Source: CAWDMN01 sp963803155
GTDB lineage: Bacteria; Acidobacteriota; Terriglobia; Versatilivoradales; Versatilivoraceae
Length of the DNA: 64,000 nt
NCBI GenBank assembly: GCA_963803155.1
Contig: CAWDMN010000087.1
Location: 1-64,000, forward strand
Direction of reading: 5' to 3'
The position numbers and the translations under genes were made by a program. The notes beneath the pieces were generated by a model. The model searched no databases. It saw only the letters and a program-made list of their open reading frames with translations, and was not told the origin of the DNA. Shown in pieces: positions 28,918 to 36,632 of this stretch. The first letter of the stretch is position 1, and every line of letters begins with the position of its first letter.

Positions 28918-29134
28918 ATCCTCACTTTGCCGCAGTCTGCGACAGCATGTCGCGCAGAGTCGCATCGACAACTCCGCTTTTCTCCCCTTGCCAATGGCCG
29001 CAGACCCCTTGGGGGAGTCTGCGCTACAAGTTCGAACCACGTAACAAAGAGAACAATCGGAGTCCAAACCGTTCTAATGAACCACACTATGATCCCGCTT
29101 TATTTTAGGTTGCACCACATTTTTGCGGTCAGGA
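28918..29134. other. Gene-free remainder between repeat block and DUF362 gene
   Basis: About 220 bp continuing from the mosaic repeat, with further short GC-rich inverted motifs (GCGACAGCATGTCGC near 28947-28961; CCCCTTGGGGG near 29003). No gene is visible. Confidence 0.4.
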
Positions 29135-30017
29135 TCAAATCAGAATATTTTCGGACCACCCAATCTTTTCCAGCCGAATCTCTTCCCAACGGCTGGTGCC
29201 GAGGCCATATTTCTCATCGGCAGCTGCCACACAGAGCGGGGGGGGGGGAGAGGGGCCAGGGTTCGCCACGCATTGCTTGTCGTTTTTGATTGATAATTTT
29301 TAGACACACCGCCTCCACTGCCACTGGGTCCGTCCCGGCGATAAGACCCTTGTAATCCCAAAGGTAGCGAGGATCCGGCTGGGGGCCTTTGTCACAGAGC
29401 GGACGAAGAGCATCCACCAAGACAATTTTGGTCTTGCCTTTGACGTGCGGCATCAACCAAATTTCACCCAAGCGGGCATTATTGGCATCGTGATAACTTG
29501 ACGGATATCCGGAATAGGTGATGTAATTCTTCAATACAGTCCCAATTCCCGTCAGCCAATGAGCTTTCAAGGCAGGCAAGGCAATGAGCGCCGTGCAAGC
29601 TTTGGCTCGATCTGGTCCGCCTTGGGCCTCCACAATCTTATTAGCGGGAAACCCCGATTCCAGCAGGGTCTCTCGAACCAAATCTACTACTTCGCGATGA
29701 GTAGGATTTAAATGAGGAGTCGAAACCAAGCCCACAATATCGGTGGGTTTCATCAGGGAGAGCCATGCCTCTTTCAAGCTGCTCTTGCGGGCCATTCGCG
29801 TGACCGCTTCCGTCAACATGGCTTTCAGAATTCCGGCATCAATATTGCGCCCCCCGCTCATCACCTTTTCGTCGCGGACCAGTATCACCTGGCTGGAGCG
29901 GGGCTGACGAGTTGCCTGGCCAAAAACCTCCGATCCAACCGCCGCAGCTCCAAGAGCTGTCCCCACAGTACCGCGCACAAAATCACGGCGGGTCACCGCT
30001 ATTTTTTCGTGATGCAT
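29135..30017 (-). CDS. Tat-exported DUF362 protein, 3' frameshift
   Basis: The N-terminus TRRDFVRGTVGTALGAAAVG is a twin-arginine signal, so the protein is exported folded. The rest matches the DUF362 fold (VILVRDEKVMSG; ADALRPLCDKGP-like region; LIAGTDPVAVEAVC). It lacks the ferredoxin domain of some relatives, and its function is unknown. The frame as written stops at 29214 after PPPALCGSCR, but shifting frame at the G11 run (29238-29248) continues as LCVAAADEKYGLGTSRW...IGWSENILI to a stop at 29135. That is a more natural C-terminus, so I extend the gene there. A strong GAGGAGGGGG lies before the ATG at 30017. It follows the DUF6599-like gene on the same strand. Confidence 0.75.
29238..29248. 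repeat. G11 homopolymer at the DUF362 frame break
   Basis: Eleven consecutive G residues (C on the coding strand) sit exactly where the DUF362 reading frame must change to restore a sensible C-terminus. Confidence 0.9.
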
Positions 30018-30333
30018 TTTCCCCCTCCTCTGCCAGACAAATTTGGGTTTTTCATTTCCTCAGGCATCGCATTTGAATCAACAGTGCCGTTATTGCGAGA
30101 ACTTCCGAGTTTGCCGGCTTGGAAACGCGCAACGGAAAGTTTCGTCACTCGCGCGCGTTTCACTGCGGGTTGAGCCAGCTCAGGGTTGGCTCGCGTTGAT
30201 TCCTCGCGCGACTCTCCGCCTTGCACGCAGGCCACGTCGGCAGAGCGAACGCGCGCGGGAGCGCCCGTTCCACCATTTTGCCCCGGCGATTTCTCCTGAA
30301 TTTCTGACATACAGCCTTATTGCGAAGCCCAAT
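30018..30333. other. Gene-free gap with degenerate GC-rich repeat
   Basis: About 316 bp between two minus-strand genes. 30165-30285 carries GC-rich, CGCGCG-containing sequence that resembles, in reverse orientation, the degenerate repeat near 42.65 and 42.84 kb. No gene is visible. Confidence 0.45.
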
Positions 30334-31359
30334 TTATTGAAGAGCCCGCATCGCCTCCTGAATGAAACTGGCGGCACTGGATTGGTCCGGACATTCAAAC
30401 ACCAAAGCCAGGGTCCTCTCCCGTCGAGCGTATCCCACCCAGCCATCTTCAATCTGATGGGTCCCCTTGATTTCACTTTCCTTTTCGGTTGCTCCCCCCG
30501 CCTGATTCAGATATCCCGTCAGAAAAGATTTCAGCGCGGTTCTTGCCGCACCTTCTTCCGGATAGCGCACCAGCAAAAGCCGGGGATGTTTGGCGTCAGG
30601 ATCCGTCAGAGTTCCTTTATAGGGCAAAACCACCGCTTCTACCGAAGAGCCAAGCTGTAGGAGGTTCTCAGTGCTCAGGAAATAAACGGAATTCAAGACC
30701 AGGTGTGATCGCAGATAACTGAGCCTCTCCCCTTGAGCCTGCCATGATTGCCCCAGCTTCGGCGGGACGCGTCGAACGAATTCCGGCAGAGGCGCCACCG
30801 TCCTTCCCTGCATAATCTGGCGGCCGAGTTCCAGAACCGCCTCACGGGCCTGCGGAGTCTCCTGGTACGCCATGACACGGGCAAAAAGATTCCCTGACCT
30901 CAGACGCAGCAATCCCGCACCGTACAAAACCGTCGACTCCGGAGCAACTCCCGTTGAATTTGGCGAGAATAGAGCTTTTGGACCGACAGACTCCCCGCCC
31001 CAATCTCCCGAAAGCAGTCCATAAGCATCGTCCGCGGTTTTCACCCAGTAGAGTTCAACCAGGATGGAATCCAGACTCTGACTGCTGTATTCGAAGACCT
31101 CCAACCGTTCCAGCTGATAGGCAAGATATAATTCGCCGGCCCCGTCCATGTATTCGAAGATTTTTGGCGGAAGAACCGTTTGTACCGTATCCGCCCGCCT
31201 CCAGGCGCCGACTTGGAGAGGCAGAGAAATAGCTGAGGGTGAAGCGTCAGATGAATTGAGTTTGGAATTCATGACTGGGCTATTTTCCTCTCTGGCCGCC
31301 GCGAACAAAATCAAGAATGAGAATAATAAACCAAAAAGCGCGCATATTCTTAAGCTCAT
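30334..31359 (-). CDS. DUF6599-like exported protein
   Basis: A ~341-residue exported protein. From the ATG at 31359 it begins MSLRICALFGLLFSFLILFAAA, a signal peptide; in-frame starts at 31383 and 31398 are alternatives. The mature part has IFEYMDGAGELYLAYQLERLEVFEY, which I associate with the DUF6599 family found widely in Acidobacteriota, and later LYGAGLLRLRSGNLFARVMAY. Function is unknown. The pairing with a DUF362 gene just downstream suggests they work together in the periplasm; this is inference. Confidence 0.75.
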   Translation of the reverse strand: MSLRICALFGLLFSFLILFAAAREENSPVMNSKLNSSDASPSAISLPLQVGAWRRADTVQTVLPPKIFEYMDGAGELYLAYQLERLEVFEYSSQSLDSILVELYWVKTADDAYGLLSGDWGGESVGPKALFSPNSTGVAPESTVLYGAGLLRLRSGNLFARVMAYQETPQAREAVLELGRQIMQGRTVAPLPEFVRRVPPKLGQSWQAQGERLSYLRSHLVLNSVYFLSTENLLQLGSSVEAVVLPYKGTLTDPDAKHPRLLLVRYPEEGAARTALKSFLTGYLNQAGGATEKESEIKGTHQIEDGWVGYARRERTLALVFECPDQSSAASFIQEAMRALQ

Positions 31360-31443
31360 TTTCCAACCCTGAGTTTTTAACATTAATTTAAGAGCCAAAC
31401 TGCCCGGTCGATGACTGCTTCATTGAGCGCATCAACAAACGCT

Positions 31444-32535
31444 TTATCCTCTCACACCCAAATCCAACACTTCTTTGCAGTATCGGATGCTCTTTTCCAG
31501 CTCTGCTTTCTGGTACTCTTGTTCAGCCATTTTGGGATCTTTTCCAGACACGGGTTTAAAAGGAAGAAGCGGATGCCCTTTTTTAGCAAGGACAAGAAAC
31601 TTCGCAAAATCGCTGGCTTTAGCATTAGGATATATTTTCCAAAAATCTTCCTCGAAACAGGCATAGCTGCGCGGGAAGCCGGAAATAATCTCCAATTGTA
31701 CCGGCACACCCGGACAAAGCTGCGCAAATCGTTTGAGGTAAGCTTTAAAATCAATTAAACCCTCTCCAATAGCCGTCCATTGAACCACAACTCCATCGGG
31801 AGTTTCCCATATCATGGAGTCGCGCAATCCTGTGGCGATGGCATAGGGCCCAAGCACCTCCAAATTCTGGAGGGGGTCTTCCAAAGTCCACGCTGCATTC
31901 CCTGAATCCATCGTAGCCCCGACAAATTCTCTTCCGGCTTCCTCAATCAAGTTGGCCAATTCCCAGGCCTGCATGTCCCCCGCATGATTCTCGATACCGA
32001 TCTTCACTCCGGCTTCCATGGCTTGCCCTCTCACACTGCGACAAACACGAACCATCGGTTTGAAATGGGACTCAATACCGCCCTCCGCTTTGCGATCTTC
32101 CATAGTTCCCAAATAGCATCGGGCCATCTTTGATCCCAAGGCTTTTGCGACTCGAATCGTTAAAGCTAATTGTGCTTCCGCTGAGCCATACTTTTGGTTG
32201 AAGGCTTTTGAAGTAGGACAAACACTGCCCGTGCCAACCTGAATGGCAATCCCCAAACTGTCCGCTTTCTCGCGGAGAGTCTTCAAATAAGAGTCAGAAT
32301 GATTTTCATAAACATCGAGATCAGAAAAAAAGACCGAGTCGAGTTTTAAAGATGCGGCGTACTCTATCAATTGAGGAGCTTTCCAGCCCATCCCGCGGAT
32401 GGAAAAATTGTCGAATCCCAAGGCGATCTTTCCGCCTGGTGAGGGAGCGGCAAAGAGATTCTTCCCGCCTAAGCCCGCGGTTAGCATTCCGCCCGTCACC
32501 AAACTCGACTTCAAAAAATTCCTGCGCGAACTCAT
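31444..32535 (-). CDS. Tat-exported sugar phosphate isomerase/epimerase-like TIM barrel
   Basis: The N-terminus SSRRNFLKSSLVTGGMLTAG is a twin-arginine signal. The body has the xylose-isomerase-like TIM-barrel pattern: IENHAG with the conserved Glu, VGATMDSGNAAWTLEDP, ATGLRDSMIW and VQLEIISG, the last three carrying likely metal ligands (Asp, Asp, Glu). Cytoplasmic relatives isomerise sugars; the exported acidobacterial forms have no assigned substrate. I chose the ATG at 32535 because AAGGA lies ten bases before it; the ATG at 32553 would add six residues. It shares orientation with the DUF6599-like gene 84 bp downstream, so the three exported proteins may form one unit. Confidence 0.8.
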   Translation of the reverse strand: MSSRRNFLKSSLVTGGMLTAGLGGKNLFAAPSPGGKIALGFDNFSIRGMGWKAPQLIEYAASLKLDSVFFSDLDVYENHSDSYLKTLREKADSLGIAIQVGTGSVCPTSKAFNQKYGSAEAQLALTIRVAKALGSKMARCYLGTMEDRKAEGGIESHFKPMVRVCRSVRGQAMEAGVKIGIENHAGDMQAWELANLIEEAGREFVGATMDSGNAAWTLEDPLQNLEVLGPYAIATGLRDSMIWETPDGVVVQWTAIGEGLIDFKAYLKRFAQLCPGVPVQLEIISGFPRSYACFEEDFWKIYPNAKASDFAKFLVLAKKGHPLLPFKPVSGKDPKMAEQEYQKAELEKSIRYCKEVLDLGVRG

Positions 32536-32811
32536 TCTTGGTTGGTCCTTCATTGAGTATGCAATTCCCCCGTTGAATTTTGTTCAATGTAGCATTGGGG
32601 ATAAGTGGCTGCAAGAAATTCTTGCCCCCCCCGGCTAACGCATCTCGATGCCCTCTTGTTCTCAGATCGGTCGCGATTCCAGACCAATCTACTCTCAACG
32701 TCGAGTGAAACTGACACTTTTGGACTTCAAAGAGCTGGAATGGGAATCATATTCACATCAAGCTTGCTTTTCCTCTGATTATCGGTCCATATGGTCCGAA
32801 GACCGAATTCG

Positions 32812-34623
32812 TCAGAAGAGGCGGAATTCCATCCCCCCTTTGATCCAACAGCCCGGCATATCGACCCCGAGAACTTCCTGATAGCGGCTATTCAATAAAT
32901 TTGCCCCCTCCATGAAGAAGACCAAGTTTTGAATTTTCTTGGAAAGCCGGGCATCTAAAAGCCAGTAACGTCGCCCATCCAATCGGAGCCGATAACTCAA
33001 TTGCTGTCCCAATGCCCATTCCTTTGGCAATTTCATATTCCAAGTTTCCGTTACGGAATGGCGGGCATAATCCAGCGCATATTTGGAAAGAAAATTGACG
33101 ACACCGGCGTTGGCATTGAGACGCGTATACCGCAACTGAACTCTTCCGGCGGAACCGACATGTCGCTGAACACCCATTTCCACTCCGCGGAAATGAACTC
33201 TGCGGATGTTGGCAGTGATCCATTTTTGAAGAGGGTCATACCGGATCCAATCGATCACATTCTCTTCATTTCGCGCAAAGACCGTGCAGGTTGCCAACCA
33301 ATCCCGGCGTATCAGCCAGTCCACTCCACCTTCCCCTTCCCATCCGGATTCCGGCTGAAGGTCCGGATGAGCCTGGTTGTTGGGATCGTGATAATACAAC
33401 TCCGTGAAGGTGGGAACACGGAAGGTATGGCCAACCGCGGCTCGTGCTTTGAGACGGGACAAAAGCCACCAGCTCCCGCTCAATGATGGGCTCATTGCAG
33501 TTCCAAAGTGGGAATAACGGTCTAAACGCACTCCAGCGGAGAGCATCCCCCGGGAACCCAGCTTTTGTTGTAGTTCGCCTAGCATATTGAAACTAGAGTA
33601 GGAGTGATCTCCCAGATTGCCTGAATTGACACTCTCGACTCCGCTTCCAAGCCCTAACGCCAAGTGAGTGTTTTCTGAAAACTCTCGATGCAGGCGCAGC
33701 TGTCCGGAACCTGCGTGAGTGCGGTGACGATTCTCGAAAAGTCCGGGATGATTCTGGTCCCAAAGAAATCTGTCTCCATGCGTGCGATAGCTCAATTCCC
33801 CTTCCAAATCCCAGCCTTGACGGCGTAGAATCTGATGGTTCAGTGAAACTAAGGTCTGGTTTGTCCACTCCCGGGAAGGACTGCTTCCATAAAAACCAAA
33901 AGCTCCAAATTCCTTGTTGAGGTAGCCCAATGAAAGACGAGTCTTTTCACCCCAAGCGGTCTGGGAGGAAAAATTAAAGGTTCGGAAATCACGGTCCGGG
34001 CTGGAGCCGGAGGATTGGTTGAAATTGAATGCCAGCGACTGGCTCAACATTCCCTTTTGCAGCCCTCCAGCCAAAGCCCCCTCAAGTAACCCAAATCCAC
34101 CCGCTGACATTTTACCGCGCAGTCCCCTGGAATCGGTCCTGGTGATGATGTTGATGGTCCCGCCGAAAGCATCCGCCCCGTAAAGAGAGGAGCCAGCCCC
34201 TTGCAGCACTTCAATTCGCTCAATTTCATCCATGGGGACGGGAATATCGGCATTGTGGTGTCCTGTCTGGGAATCGTTGAGACGAATTCCATTGACCAAA
34301 ATCAAGCATTGGCTGTATCCGGCCCCGCGGATGGAAAAATCGCTTTGAACACCCATCGCTCCGCGGGAACGCACATCGATGCTGGAGATGAATTGCAGCA
34401 GTTCTGGAACAGAATGCGCGGGCAACCGGGATATTTCCTCGCGGGTGATCACCGAAACTGTTCGGGATAGGTTTTCAAAAGTGACTGGATCGGCTTGAGC
34501 GGTCACAGTGATGCTTTGTTCCAGCGGGTGCACGGTTTGTGAAAATACAATTCCAGAATTAACCGACACTAATGGACATGCCAGAGTGCATCCGGAGAGA
34601 AGTTTTGCGAGTGAAATCTTCAT
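32812..34623 (-). CDS. TonB-dependent receptor, BtuB/siderophore type
   Basis: A 603-residue outer-membrane receptor. A signal peptide (MKISLAKLLSGCTLACPLVS) is followed by the TonB-box-like ITVTAQ, then a plug domain (SRTVSVITREEISRLP...DFSIRGAGYSQCLILVNGIRLND...EIERIEVLQGAGSSLYGADAFGG). The 22-stranded-barrel-like remainder ends in aromatic FRLF, the usual outer-membrane sorting end. The length and plug sequence are close to vitamin B12 receptors (BtuB). No B12 riboswitch is visible upstream and no BtuCDF genes are near, so the substrate is open. Confidence 0.88.
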   Translation of the reverse strand: MKISLAKLLSGCTLACPLVSVNSGIVFSQTVHPLEQSITVTAQADPVTFENLSRTVSVITREEISRLPAHSVPELLQFISSIDVRSRGAMGVQSDFSIRGAGYSQCLILVNGIRLNDSQTGHHNADIPVPMDEIERIEVLQGAGSSLYGADAFGGTINIITRTDSRGLRGKMSAGGFGLLEGALAGGLQKGMLSQSLAFNFNQSSGSSPDRDFRTFNFSSQTAWGEKTRLSLGYLNKEFGAFGFYGSSPSREWTNQTLVSLNHQILRRQGWDLEGELSYRTHGDRFLWDQNHPGLFENRHRTHAGSGQLRLHREFSENTHLALGLGSGVESVNSGNLGDHSYSSFNMLGELQQKLGSRGMLSAGVRLDRYSHFGTAMSPSLSGSWWLLSRLKARAAVGHTFRVPTFTELYYHDPNNQAHPDLQPESGWEGEGGVDWLIRRDWLATCTVFARNEENVIDWIRYDPLQKWITANIRRVHFRGVEMGVQRHVGSAGRVQLRYTRLNANAGVVNFLSKYALDYARHSVTETWNMKLPKEWALGQQLSYRLRLDGRRYWLLDARLSKKIQNLVFFMEGANLLNSRYQEVLGVDMPGCWIKGGMEFRLF

Positions 34624-34788
34624 TTATTTTCGAATCGGCCTGCTGTATCCATTGGGCAGAATGGTAGCGCCATCGGGATTTTCGAAGGAATAATATTGGG
34701 TCTGAAAGTTGGAATACCGCCCTGGATTATATGCTTCCGAACCAGATCCCGATTTTTAAATTGCCGGCAGTCAAATAGAAAAGGAATA

Positions 34789-35775
34789 TCAGCGGGTCAA
34801 TTCATGGACCAACATCTCCATAAAAACCGCGGTATCCAATGCGGAACGTTTGGTCATATCATCCACCACTCCCAAGCGGAAGAGTGCCGTGTCCAGAGTC
34901 TTTTGGGGGAACTGCCGAGCCTGCTGCTGGATGCGGCCAATGACGCCACTAGGCACTCCAACAATTTTGGCAATTTCAGCCGGCGGCACCCGGCCTGAAA
35001 GTTCCCTGACCTGCAAAAATTGTCTAAGCTGCCGGGCCAACAGTGCCAGCACCCCGGGCACTTCTCCCGGATCGGAAATCATTTCTTCCAACAACCGCAG
35101 GGCCTTTTTTTTATCTTGGGCCGCAACCGCGTTTAGAAATTCAAAGACCGTGTGTTCACGGGAAAAACCGACTGATTCGCTCACCCGCCCCATGGATATC
35201 TGACGCTCTTCTCCGGCCAGCAAAATCAATTTTTCCACTTCCTGGCTTAATCTTCCGGAATCTGATCCCAACATTTCCATTAGAAAATCCATGGCATCCG
35301 CATCCATTTTATATCCCGCGGCCTTCATTTTAGCCGCCGCCCAATCCCGCAACTCCTGTTCTTTAGGCGCCTCCAATTCAACAGCCATCGTTGAATCCAA
35401 CAACACCTGATAGATTTTTTTCCGCCGGTCAATTTCACCCCCGACAAAAATCAGCGTGGTAAATGGGCTGGGATTCTTTAAATACCCCACCAGGCGAGTC
35501 AGATTCGCATCTTTGATTTTTTCAAGGCCGCGGATCATGACAATTTGGTGGGAGGCAAACATCGGCAGATTCAGCGCCAAGTTGAGGACTTCATCCATGG
35601 ATCCCTGGTCCAAATCGATCGTAATCCGTTGAATTTCCGATCCGGCTTGCGTTTCCAACGCCTGGACCAGCTTTTTCCGCGCCTGGCTGATCAGGTATCC
35701 ATCGGGCCCATAGAGGAAATAGTTGGGACGAAATTTTTTCTTTTGGAGAAGATTTTGAAAGTCAGAAAAGGTCAT
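34789..35775 (-). CDS. holA: DNA polymerase III subunit delta
   Basis: The delta subunit of the clamp loader opens the sliding clamp during replication. The 328-residue length is normal. The N-terminal YFLYGPDGYLISQARKKLV is the AAA+-like start of the family, and IVMIRGLEKIKD and PFTTLIFVGGEIDRRKKIYQ follow. The C-terminal part has ALLARQLRQFLQVRELSG and the usual helical collar. It lies downstream of leuS and lptE on the same strand, a conserved order in many bacteria. Confidence 0.92.
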   Translation of the reverse strand: MTFSDFQNLLQKKKFRPNYFLYGPDGYLISQARKKLVQALETQAGSEIQRITIDLDQGSMDEVLNLALNLPMFASHQIVMIRGLEKIKDANLTRLVGYLKNPSPFTTLIFVGGEIDRRKKIYQVLLDSTMAVELEAPKEQELRDWAAAKMKAAGYKMDADAMDFLMEMLGSDSGRLSQEVEKLILLAGEERQISMGRVSESVGFSREHTVFEFLNAVAAQDKKKALRLLEEMISDPGEVPGVLALLARQLRQFLQVRELSGRVPPAEIAKIVGVPSGVIGRIQQQARQFPQKTLDTALFRLGVVDDMTKRSALDTAVFMEMLVHELTR

Positions 35776-35992
35776 AAGCTCGTCAAAGGGTCCGGCTGGA
35801 ATATGCGATCAGCCACCGGCTTCAATTCATTGAGGGCCGGACAGAAAAATCAGACAAAACATTCCTCAATGGAACCAATCTCAAAATTGCCATGGGATGG
35901 GAACAATCGCCCCCACTAGGGGATTATTTTCTCGAAGACCGGGATCGGGCGAATCATCCCAGCCATAAATTTGGTGATCAAAAAAATTGACT

Positions 35993-36559
35993 CTACTTGA
36001 AATCATCCAACAAATTATTCAACAAGGATCGGGCCAATTGGTGAACCAACCGGTCCATGGCCGGCCCCTCCTCGGGAAAGTAATCTTTGGATTCCCGGCT
36101 GATTTCAAACTCTTCTCTGAATTGGAAATCCCGGTTTTGAAATATGAATTTCCCGCTGGATTGATCTTTCAGGGTCATTCGCACCCGAATCGTGACTTGA
36201 TAAGTCGATCCCGAATCACCGGCAAAAATAACCGGGAAGGAAGCAAAGTCCAAAACTTCTCCCGTGAGCAATCCCCGAGCCTCCGCGGGATCACGGCTGA
36301 TCTGGCAGCGTGTCCTTTGAATGAATTCGTCAATCATGGCGCCGGTCAATTTTTGTTCGATGCGGTATTTGGTGGTTTTGTTCACAATAGGGAGAATGGC
36401 AATGGAATCCAAATTAGCCGGAGCCGCCACATTTTTCCTGGCAATCCGATATCCACAACCCGCTTCCACCAGCACTGTTGCCAGGAGAAACGGCAAGAAA
36501 GATCGAATCAGCCAGTCTTTCTTACCCTGTAACTCTTGGTTTTGAATGAAAAAACTCAT
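35993..36559 (-). CDS. lptE: LPS-assembly lipoprotein LptE
   Basis: LptE plugs the LptD barrel that delivers lipopolysaccharide to the outer surface. The 188-residue protein has an N-terminal helix followed by the lipobox VEAGC and the family signature CGYRI. Next comes the beta-rich SIAILPIVNKTTKYRIEQKLTGAMIDEFIQRT typical of LptE. The leuS-lptE-holA order supports the call. GGAAAG precedes the start. Confidence 0.88.
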   Translation of the reverse strand: MSFFIQNQELQGKKDWLIRSFLPFLLATVLVEAGCGYRIARKNVAAPANLDSIAILPIVNKTTKYRIEQKLTGAMIDEFIQRTRCQISRDPAEARGLLTGEVLDFASFPVIFAGDSGSTYQVTIRVRMTLKDQSSGKFIFQNRDFQFREEFEISRESKDYFPEEGPAMDRLVHQLARSLLNNLLDDFK

Positions 36560-36632
36560 TGGACTTTCCGTTCCCTGCCGCTGGAAATGCTCTTTTCCTC
36601 AGCATTATCTTTGAAGAGAAAAATATCCCGGG

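Noticed and set aside
28756..29289. Plus-strand protein across the mosaic repeats
   Set aside because: The frame runs through inverted-repeat DNA and has low-complexity content; no homology pattern.
34624..34788. Cobalamin riboswitch upstream of the BtuB-like receptor
   Set aside because: No recognisable B12-box or paired-stem layout in the 165 bp before the start.
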